In this document: piece by piece, positions 57,396 to 64,000 of the stretch
How the letters are laid out: the number at the start of each line of letters is the position of its first letter
Position numbering within the stretch: the stretch's first letter is position 1
Assembly: GCF_023283985.1 (NCBI RefSeq)
Contig: NZ_JAKIKU010000001.1
Span: forward strand, 558,001-622,000
DNA from: Shewanella electrodiphila
Lineage (GTDB): Bacteria > Pseudomonadota > Gammaproteobacteria > Enterobacterales > Shewanellaceae
DNA: 64,000 nucleotides
Direction of reading: 5' to 3'
Made by a program: the position numbers and the translations under genes
Notes under the pieces: generated by a model
Seen by the model: only the letters and a program-made list of their open reading frames with translations
What the model was told of the DNA's origin: nothing
The model's database searches: none

Positions 57396-58697
57396 TTATG
57401 CGCTGACGAGTTTATCCAATTGTTTGAAGCAATCATTGTGTTGATATTGCCAATAGAGCTGAGCTAATTCAGTTCTATTTTTTTTGTTTGTTAATGAACT
57501 AATATTGGTGTTTTGGCTTAAATTACTCAAGTAAAGGTTCAGCTGCGCAAACTCTGTGAACACTTCTCCTGCCATGGGTAAATCATCTGCGTACGGGTAA
57601 CATTGTCGGCTATCGGACTGATAGGCTTGTTGATCAAACTGGAAAAAGACAATATCCGCTTTGGTTTGCAACATATCAATATATAAAGAAGAGTAGTCAG
57701 TGATTAACAGATCAACATCATTGATGATTTCATAAGTATCCTGCCAATCAGAAATATTGATGATATTGGGAAAATGTTGAATATCGTTAGCCAGATGAGC
57801 TTCATTCGGGTGTAGCCTGAATAGCAGTAATTGATTGTTGTCGACTAAAGAGGCTGACAATGCAGTAAAGTCGATAGCGTTAACGTAAGGGTTGGCGCTT
57901 GCTGCTTTGTTTGATGAGTCTGTTGTTAATGCTGAACTATCTCGCCATGAGGGCGCGTAGAGTATCACTTGTTTGACGTTATTGATGAGTTTCAATTCGT
58001 CGATTAATGATTGCTGATCGGGTAACGGTATATTTTGCTGACTCTTTTGAATTTGATTCTTACCTTGATTGTTACCTTGATTGTTACTTTTATTGTAAGC
58101 TTGATAGTAATCAGTGCGAGGGTTGCCTGTTAATATCATTTGTTGCTCGCTAATTCTAAAGGCACCAGCAAATAAGCGTGCAACCAAATCACTCGGTGCA
58201 ATCATATGATCAGGCCGAACTTTTTGTTGATGGTACTGCGCTGCTGAAATGAATTTATCGTGCAGTGTTTGTGGATGATAAACCTTGAAAAGTGGGCCAT
58301 TATTGATATCAAATTCAATTCTTTTTAATGGTGAGCCATGCCACAGATTTATTTTTATTGCTCCCCTGGCGAAATATTGATTAATATCGCCAATATAGCT
58401 GTTGTACACATAATATTTAGCCGTTAAAGCATGATAAATGCCTTTAAAACTCCATCTTGTATACGCTTCATATCCTTGCTCAACTAGTTGGTTTACCAGT
58501 ACTTTATCGCCACTAATCCAAATAGCCCTTATGGTTAATGCTTGCTGCCAATGTAAGAATAAATACTTACTGTTATCTGCAAATTTATTCTTATAGCATC
58601 CCATCACAGCTTTGCGGGAGCGAGGACAAAAACCGCCAATAAAGTACAAAGATTGCGTCACGATATATCTAATACAATTAACAATGAATTGGCTCAT
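57396..58697 (-). CDS. CDP-glycerol glycerophosphotransferase family protein (TagB/TagF type)
   Basis: 433 residues. Family motifs: INLWHGSPLKRIEFD (active-site His), ILTGNPRTDYY, VILYAPSWRDSS, LLLFRLHPNE and DLLITDYSSLYIDM. These enzymes transfer glycerol phosphate from CDP-glycerol to a glycan; the adjacent tagD-like gene would make CDP-glycerol. A low-complexity Asn/Gln insert (SNNQGNNQGKNQIQKSQQN) lies near residue 210. GAGAG ribosome binding site. Last gene of the minus-strand cluster. Confidence 0.92.
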   Translation of the reverse strand: MSQFIVNCIRYIVTQSLYFIGGFCPRSRKAVMGCYKNKFADNSKYLFLHWQQALTIRAIWISGDKVLVNQLVEQGYEAYTRWSFKGIYHALTAKYYVYNSYIGDINQYFARGAIKINLWHGSPLKRIEFDINNGPLFKVYHPQTLHDKFISAAQYHQQKVRPDHMIAPSDLVARLFAGAFRISEQQMILTGNPRTDYYQAYNKSNNQGNNQGKNQIQKSQQNIPLPDQQSLIDELKLINNVKQVILYAPSWRDSSALTTDSSNKAASANPYVNAIDFTALSASLVDNNQLLLFRLHPNEAHLANDIQHFPNIINISDWQDTYEIINDVDLLITDYSSLYIDMLQTKADIVFFQFDQQAYQSDSRQCYPYADDLPMAGEVFTEFAQLNLYLSNLSQNTNISSLTNKKNRTELAQLYWQYQHNDCFKQLDKLVSA

Positions 58698-58808
58698 ATA
58701 ATCTCTCCGTGACTATAAAAATCCTTTAAATACAAAGATAGCATTTATTTTTGCTGAGCCAAGATGAATATTTGATAATCACAATTATATTTCTAGTCTC
58801 AATGATTC

Positions 58809-59204
58809 CTAGCTCATAGTGGTGCTTAAATTGTTTTTAATTTCAGTGGTTGAGATGTCTTCTGTTCTGGTTAGGTAGAGCACTTCACACTGACTTGCTA
58901 GGTGATCAAATTGTCCTTTCCAGTCATCGCCAATAGCAAATATATCAACATCATAGTGCTCAATATCCTGAGCTTTTTGTTGCCAATTATTTTCAGGTAT
59001 TACTCGAGATACATATTTACAGGCATTAATAATTTCACTGCGTTGCTCGTAACTAAAAAAAGCTGCTTTGCCTTTAAGTGCATTAAACTCATCAGTTGAT
59101 ACGCCCACAATCAATTGGTCGCACATCTTACTTAAGCGCTCAAGTAGTCTAACGTGACCAAAGTGAAATAAATCAAATGTGCCGTAGGTGATAATGGTTT
59201 TCAT
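58809..59204 (-). CDS. tagD: Glycerol-3-phosphate cytidylyltransferase (TagD type)
   Basis: 131 residues, the usual length. Nucleotidyltransferase motifs TYGTFDLFHFGHVRLLERL (HxGH) and RTEDISTTEIK. Makes CDP-glycerol from CTP and glycerol 3-phosphate. GGAA ribosome binding site. 111 bp upstream of the glycerophosphotransferase gene, forming a donor-plus-transferase pair. Confidence 0.93.
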   Translation of the reverse strand: MKTIITYGTFDLFHFGHVRLLERLSKMCDQLIVGVSTDEFNALKGKAAFFSYEQRSEIINACKYVSRVIPENNWQQKAQDIEHYDVDIFAIGDDWKGQFDHLASQCEVLYLTRTEDISTTEIKNNLSTTMS

Positions 59205-59262
59205 AATATTATTCCTTTATCGAGACTAAAAATGTGAGTCGATTTATATCAATAAGTTGTTG

Positions 59263-60657
59263 TTAGCTTTTCATTTCAATTGCGGGATTGGACTTATCAA
59301 ATTGTTTTTTCAACATGTTCACTAGATACAATGGCTTTTTAGATTGCTCAAATTCCATCTCAACCATTTTCACTTCTTCAATCGGGGTTGATTCATCAAA
59401 GTTAAGTTGTACTGGGCCGTATACGCCATAGGTCGTTGAATCATCAGCTTTACTTTGGTATTTAGTTGAAGCGCCAAACAGGTTCAAGTCGCCTTTAATC
59501 ACTAGCCAAATCTGCGGTAATAAAGCAAAACCAGGACTATCAATATTGAATTTATGCGCCTTTACGGCTTGTTGTTCGTTATTAATTACGGTCTCAGATA
59601 CGATAGGTTTTTTGGGTTTTAGTATTAATGAACCTAAGAAAAGGCTGATTAACAAAGGCGATAATAAAAGGTATAGGAACATTAATACTGCACGCTGAAA
59701 AATGCCGTTGTAGTTAGTGGCTTCTTGAGTCGACTTTGCTATTAAGCTTTGATCTTCAACTTTGCTCCAACTGTTGGTTTGCGGATCAATAATGAGATCT
59801 TGTGAGATAATTTTGTTTTCAACACTTAATTGAGGCCCGACATAGGTGTTAGGTAAGATAATGCTATTTTGGATTTGGCTATCTTCAATAAAACAATATT
59901 CACCTACCACAATGCCCTGAGAAAGTTGTGCCTTACTGGATACTTTGGTGTATTCACCAATAGCGCCAAATACATCGGTTTCTGATAAATCAGGTAGCTG
60001 ACACTGAGCTTCAACCACTAAACAACTCTGTGGCTGATTGGTATTAATTGTGCGGCCTTTAACACAAAAATCCTGACTATTTATCACATAATTTGAAGCG
60101 GCTACATACGCTGCTAGGCTATCAATATAAAAGCACTCCCCATGAAGTACCTGTGCCACACTGTTTGTATGATCAACTTCGGTCGTTTCTAATGGCCAAT
60201 TTAATAATTGGTTATGCTTCCAGCCAGCAGGTAGCATCATCATTGCAGGGTTACGCTGCGCCATTTTTGCATGTACAAACTTTGATGGCATTAAGCGTGA
60301 GAATTCAATGAAACGCGCTAAACAAGGACTACGTAACATATCACCACGTACAACTAATGCTTGTGCGGTTTTATCAATACTCATACGTGATAGCACACTG
60401 TTAACGTGTTCTTCTGGCTTACTTAAAAAGTAATCAATGTTTAAGCCCCATTGTTCACCATTACCTATTTGCGATTCAATTTTTATAGCGTCGTGGCTGA
60501 TAACCATTTTTACATTTGTCACTCCTGCAGAAGCTAAATCCTCTAGGGTATATTCCACTAAGGCTTTATTAGCGACAGGCAACAAAGCTGGGCAATAGTG
60601 TTGATCTAAAGGGGTTAATTCATTTCCGTTTCTGTTTGCAAATACGATAGCCTGCAT
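59263..60657 (-). CDS. Degenerate sugar-nucleotidyltransferase fused to a membrane/sugar-transferase-like tail
   Basis: 464 residues. The N-terminal 230 align with NDP-sugar pyrophosphorylases (PALLPVANKALVEYTLEDLA) but the G-x-G-T-R-L-x-P-x-T...KP signature reads NGNELTPLDQHYCPALLPV: Arg is Glu and the catalytic Lys is Ala. Residues about 230-300 are hexapeptide-like repeats (FGAIGEYTKVSSKAQLSQGI). A membrane segment follows (AVLMFLYLLLSPLLISLFLG), then LLPQIWLVIKGDLNLFGAS, echoing the LPQLWNVLIGDMSLVGP motif of bacterial sugar transferases. Likely a non-catalytic or regulatory partner of the neighbouring fusion. Eight bp after it. Confidence 0.75.
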   Translation of the reverse strand: MQAIVFANRNGNELTPLDQHYCPALLPVANKALVEYTLEDLASAGVTNVKMVISHDAIKIESQIGNGEQWGLNIDYFLSKPEEHVNSVLSRMSIDKTAQALVVRGDMLRSPCLARFIEFSRLMPSKFVHAKMAQRNPAMMMLPAGWKHNQLLNWPLETTEVDHTNSVAQVLHGECFYIDSLAAYVAASNYVINSQDFCVKGRTINTNQPQSCLVVEAQCQLPDLSETDVFGAIGEYTKVSSKAQLSQGIVVGEYCFIEDSQIQNSIILPNTYVGPQLSVENKIISQDLIIDPQTNSWSKVEDQSLIAKSTQEATNYNGIFQRAVLMFLYLLLSPLLISLFLGSLILKPKKPIVSETVINNEQQAVKAHKFNIDSPGFALLPQIWLVIKGDLNLFGASTKYQSKADDSTTYGVYGPVQLNFDESTPIEEVKMVEMEFEQSKKPLYLVNMLKKQFDKSNPAIEMKS

Positions 60658-60665
60658 AACATCTC

Positions 60666-62633
60666 CTAGTAGGCGCCACGCGCCAAAAGTACTGCTGGAA
60701 TGGTTTTCAATAACAAGCTGATATCTTCTCTTAGTGATTGCTTGTAGATGTAATCAATATCTAGTTCTACTTGCTTATCAAAAGGAATATCTGAACGTCC
60801 GCTTACTTGCCAAATGCAGGTAATACCAGGTTTAACTCCCAATCTGCGACGGTCACTTAGTTGATATTGGCTTACTTCATTAGGTAGTGCAGGTCTTGGG
60901 CCAACTAATGACATATCGCCAATTAACACGTTCCAAAGCTGTGGCAACTCATCAATAGACGCTTTGCGGATGAGCTTACCTATGGTGGTAATACGTGGGT
61001 CTTTTTTCATTTTAAATAAGACGCCACCTTGCATTTCATTGTTTTGTTTGATTTTTTCTAGTCTTTCTTCAGCATCAATATACATTGAGCGAAACTTCCA
61101 CATGGTAAAAGGTTGGTTATTTCGGCCACTTCGTACCTGTGAAAAAAAGATCGCACCTTTCGACTCAATACGAATACTTAACGCAGTGAACATGAATAAC
61201 GGTGCTAATACGATTAGCAAAATGCTAGCGGCCACAATATCAAATGTGCGTTTTGCAAATTGACCACATTTGATGCCAAAGAAATACCAACGACGTTTAT
61301 TCTGTGTGTTGGTTTGGCCTAACCCCGATAGCACCGGCTGTGATTGTTTAGTTTTAGTAGAGTGGTTTGAATTAGCGCTGCTTGTATTCGCGCTGCTTGT
61401 ATTCGCAAAGTGCACAGGCATATTACTTGAACGTTTTTGCTTTAATACACGAGCAAGAAATAATGGATTACCGATAACATATCGCTTCCACATTCGTGTT
61501 GGCTCTTGGCCTAAACGCCAAATCCACTCCATACCCACTTGTCTTAGGGCAACGGGTGCTCTTGATACGTTATTAGCAAAGAAATCAAACAATCCACCGA
61601 CACCAATAGCTACGCCAGTATTCAGCTCAGCTTTATGATCATGAATCCATTGGTCCTGTTTTGGTGCGCCCATACCAACTAGCAAAATCTGAGCTCCGGA
61701 CTGGTTTATTTGCTCAATCACTTGTTGTTCATTTTCTTTATTTAGATAACCGTGATGACAACCAACCACTTCAAGGTTAGGGAACTGTTTGCGAAGGTTG
61801 GCAGCCGCTTCATCAGTTGTGCCGTTTTGACCGCCTAAGAAGAATATTTTTATACCTTGCTTAGCCGCTTGCTCACACAACAGCGGTAACATATCAGTGC
61901 CATTAACGTTATCTTTAAGGCCAATATGATGTAACTGACAGGCGATACGTATTCCGCTACCATCTGCAAAAACTTGGTCACACTGATTTACGGTATTGCG
62001 GTAATCTTTATTAGTTGCTGCAAGGTTAAGGCAATCCGCATTTACAAAGGCAAATTGTTTTGTGGTTGTTGATTGAGCAGAACGAATAAGTAAATCCACA
62101 CTTTCGCTCATGGTGTTGTTATCGATATTCACCCCTAATAAATTAAATTGAGCGGGGTAATTAAGCTGAGTAGAGACAACGACCAGTTTGCTGAATAAAC
62201 ACTTAAGAATATTAATGATGTAATGAATTAAACCCGATGATGCTTGTGAACCTGAATCGATATGTTGGATCCCCATACGACGTTGCATTTGCTCAACCGA
62301 TAACATTCCTGGACGGCTGTTGTCTTGGCTTGATTCAAACACAGCGTACTCAAACGCACTGCCTAGTAAACCAATATCGCCTTTTAAAACACTGTAAAAC
62401 AAAGGTAATGATTTAAATCGACCTTGAGAAAAACGATAGATAGGCACTTCTTTGTTATCAGAGTGAATGTAAAGGGTTTCAAATACTGGCTGTTTTGAAC
62501 AAGCTAGCATTAAAGTTTTGAACACTAAAATTGGACTGACGATAATCATCATGTATAGCGCGATGACCCAATCAAATATTAAAATAGCGATAGGTGGGTT
62601 ATCTTGGTTTTTATCTAAGTGTGTTGTTTTCAT
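60666..62633 (-). CDS. WecG/TagA/CpsF glycosyltransferase fused to an undecaprenyl-phosphate sugar transferase
   Basis: 655 residues from ATG 62633 (GAGG just upstream). Three parts: an N-terminal membrane segment and degenerate transferase-like stretch (SLPLFYSVLKGDIGLLGSAF); a WecG/TagA domain (about 160-395; FVNADCLNLAATNK, FADGSGIRIACQL, LLVGMGAPKQDQWI, GVGGLFDFFA); a low-complexity linker (ANTSSANTSSANSNHS); and a full WcaJ/PglC-type initiating sugar-phosphate transferase (FKRSMY-like MWKFRSMY, SIDELPQLWNVLIGDMSLVG, KPGITCIWQVSGRSDIPFD). One protein could thus start the lipid-linked repeat unit and add the second sugar. Confidence 0.9.
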   Translation of the reverse strand: MKTTHLDKNQDNPPIAILIFDWVIALYMMIIVSPILVFKTLMLACSKQPVFETLYIHSDNKEVPIYRFSQGRFKSLPLFYSVLKGDIGLLGSAFEYAVFESSQDNSRPGMLSVEQMQRRMGIQHIDSGSQASSGLIHYIINILKCLFSKLVVVSTQLNYPAQFNLLGVNIDNNTMSESVDLLIRSAQSTTTKQFAFVNADCLNLAATNKDYRNTVNQCDQVFADGSGIRIACQLHHIGLKDNVNGTDMLPLLCEQAAKQGIKIFFLGGQNGTTDEAAANLRKQFPNLEVVGCHHGYLNKENEQQVIEQINQSGAQILLVGMGAPKQDQWIHDHKAELNTGVAIGVGGLFDFFANNVSRAPVALRQVGMEWIWRLGQEPTRMWKRYVIGNPLFLARVLKQKRSSNMPVHFANTSSANTSSANSNHSTKTKQSQPVLSGLGQTNTQNKRRWYFFGIKCGQFAKRTFDIVAASILLIVLAPLFMFTALSIRIESKGAIFFSQVRSGRNNQPFTMWKFRSMYIDAEERLEKIKQNNEMQGGVLFKMKKDPRITTIGKLIRKASIDELPQLWNVLIGDMSLVGPRPALPNEVSQYQLSDRRRLGVKPGITCIWQVSGRSDIPFDKQVELDIDYIYKQSLREDISLLLKTIPAVLLARGAY

Positions 62634-62773
62634 CGGCAGCCTCACAATAATGCTTTTTAATCAGATACCTTGATATAGCAGGAAGTGTTCCAATGTTTTT
62701 AATTAACTGATTTTATGGGGTTATATGTGATTCTGTTGAAGGTTTTTAAAATGAGTTTTTCAGGTTAAACACT

Positions 62774-62806
62774 GACTTTGCAGAATGCGAACCACACTGC
62801 AAAGTC
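62774..62806. other. Intergenic hairpin in the polysaccharide cluster
   Basis: Perfect 10-bp stem GACTTTGCAG / CTGCAAAGTC. On the plus strand it is followed by ATTTTT, but no plus-strand gene precedes it. In the minus direction it lies between the GT2 gene and the fusion gene; possibly an mRNA stability or attenuation element. Confidence 0.5.
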
Positions 62807-62862
62807 ATTTTTAGGATAGTGAATACAGGTTTTTATTAATAAGTTATTTATCATGAAGTAGA

Positions 62863-63921
62863 TTAAAACTTATTATCTTGCATGAACTCATTGGTGACAC
62901 CGTCACGGGATATACGCATTTTTTGTATGATACTAATGCATTTTTGTCCCACTCCCTCGATTACGATATAACCCCAGGCTGGCATTATCCATTGTGCATA
63001 TGCAGCAACTAAAGTGGTCACTGTACGACCTGTTTCAGCCTGTAAAATACTTGGTGATGTTGCAATCGCTTTATTCACTAATTCAACTGCTGCTTTACCA
63101 TCACCTAAACGAATCGCTTGTCTTGCAAGGTAGCGTAATTGATACGCTCTAGCGGCTTTTTCATGACGTGCGAGTAATGTCGGGGCAAAGTCTCGCGCTT
63201 TTTCAATCATCTTTTCCCATGATGCGTACTGCTTCAGTAAGTTAGCTGATAAGCCGCCATGATTTAAGCGGTAATAGGTTAAAGGCTCTGGTAAACCTTC
63301 GATTTTCCACGATGTCGTAGCAGCAATGCGTAACCAACATTCAATATCTTCTGATTGACGGAAGGTTTCATCGAAATAACAGCTATAACGTTCAGCTGTA
63401 CTCATTGACTGATAACGGATGTCATTAAGTGTTGTGCGGCGAATGACTGGCGCACTGCCATTACCTACAGGGTTACGACAAAGTAAGTGTGCTGCATCGA
63501 TATCATTCAGTTTAGGCATTTGATAAAAATCGATAAATTTACCGTCGTAATCGATAAAGCTTGAGCGAGAAAAGCTCACACCGATTTGGCTGTCATTATC
63601 TAAATGCTGTACATGACGAGCCAACTTTTCAGAATGCCATAAGTCGTCAGAGTCGATGAAAGCGATGAACTCACCTAACGCATGACGGATACCTGTATTT
63701 CGCGCAGCTGCTAATCCTTTGTTCTTTGCATGACGAATAATATGCACACGAGGATCGCCTATAAACTGCTTACAAATTTGAATGCTGCGGTCATCACCAC
63801 GGTCATCAATAATCAATAATTCAAAGTTATCAAATGTCTGGCTTAGTACAGACTCGATTGCCGCTTTAACAAATTTTTCAACGTTATAAACAGGCATTAC
63901 TACTGAGATTCTTGGAGTCAT
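62863..63921 (-). CDS. Family 2 glycosyltransferase
   Basis: 352 residues. GT-A fold: RISVVMPVYNVEKFVKAAIE, IIDDRGDD (37-44) and the metal-binding FIDSDDLWH (DSDD at 90-93); later EDIECWLRIA contains the usual acceptor-site acid pair. Sugar unknown. AAGGA ribosome binding site six bases before the ATG at 63921; the same frame is open to the window edge without another ATG. Confidence 0.93.
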   Translation of the reverse strand: MTPRISVVMPVYNVEKFVKAAIESVLSQTFDNFELLIIDDRGDDRSIQICKQFIGDPRVHIIRHAKNKGLAAARNTGIRHALGEFIAFIDSDDLWHSEKLARHVQHLDNDSQIGVSFSRSSFIDYDGKFIDFYQMPKLNDIDAAHLLCRNPVGNGSAPVIRRTTLNDIRYQSMSTAERYSCYFDETFRQSEDIECWLRIAATTSWKIEGLPEPLTYYRLNHGGLSANLLKQYASWEKMIEKARDFAPTLLARHEKAARAYQLRYLARQAIRLGDGKAAVELVNKAIATSPSILQAETGRTVTTLVAAYAQWIMPAWGYIVIEGVGQKCISIIQKMRISRDGVTNEFMQDNKF

Positions 63922-64000
63922 AGTGTTTTCCTTAACTGTGTTTAACAGTTGATTGACTAAATGAGATGCGGCTGCTGTACCAGCAAAGCCAAGGCATGAT
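63922..64000 (-). other. Right edge, upstream of the GT2 gene
   Basis: 79 bp. On the minus strand two frames end here (TAG near 63959, TAA near 63932), either of which could be the tail of the next polysaccharide gene; too short to identify. Confidence 0.4.

Overview
The window looks like a chromosomal segment of a marine gammaproteobacterium, most likely Shewanella. The reasons are the pfa polyunsaturated fatty acid (EPA-type) locus at the left edge with pfaR, pfaA and a separate pfaE, the gene order around syd/queF/truC/yqcC, many small Shewanella/Vibrio-type DUF genes, and a complete gammaproteobacterial rpsB-to-dnaE envelope operon. This is inferred from gene content and order, not from a database search.

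Layout. (1) 1-9.0 kb: 5' part of pfaA (ketosynthase, acyltransferase, at least three tandem ACPs, running off the left edge) and pfaR on the minus strand; divergently an unusual EF-G-like GTPase and the phosphopantetheinyl transferase pfaE that would activate the PfaA ACPs. (2) 9.1-14.2 kb: queF, syd and small conserved genes (DUF2310, a DUF3192 lipoprotein, DUF2789, GNAT, Mpo1-like). (3) 14.2-16.0 kb: a gene-free stretch that I read as two tandem CsrB-family regulatory RNAs. Each has a palindromic UvrY/GacA-type box upstream, 20 or more GGA motifs (many in hairpin loops) and an intrinsic terminator. A MITE-like repeat follows. (4) 16.0-26.6 kb: DUF3301/DUF3549, yqcC-truC, a flavodoxin overlapping a PTS EIICB gene, purU, and dapD-glnD-map. 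(5) 26.9-46.9 kb: rpsB-tsf-pyrH-frr-uppS-cdsA-dxr-rseP-bamA-skp-lpxD-fabZ-lpxA-lpxB-rnhB-dnaE, then tilS directly after dnaE. (6) 47-53.4 kb: a diguanylate cyclase, a CPA2 antiporter and a SWIM-SNF2 helicase. (7) 53.4-57.3 kb: an accessory island with a hairpin- and repeat-rich gene-poor part, then three integron gene cassettes each ending in a recognisable attC site, with no integrase in the window, then a 5'-truncated IS91-family transposase abutting the last attC. (8) 57.4-64 kb: a minus-strand surface-polysaccharide cluster with a CDP-glycerol glycerophosphotransferase, glycerol-3-phosphate cytidylyltransferase, a degenerate sugar-nucleotidyltransferase fusion, a WecG/TagA plus sugar-phosphate-transferase fusion, and a family 2 glycosyltransferase.

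How the parts work together. PfaE supplies the phosphopantetheine arm for PfaA, under PfaR control. The large plus-strand operon couples translation factors to isoprenoid carrier, phospholipid, lipid A and outer-membrane protein assembly. The Csr RNAs would sequester CsrA under BarA/UvrY control. The right-hand cluster probably builds a glycan carrying glycerol phosphate. The most unusual items are the integrase-less cassette array with a lone SUKH immunity-type gene, the paired Csr RNAs, the EF-G-like protein without the catalytic histidine, and the two fused polysaccharide proteins with degenerate domains.
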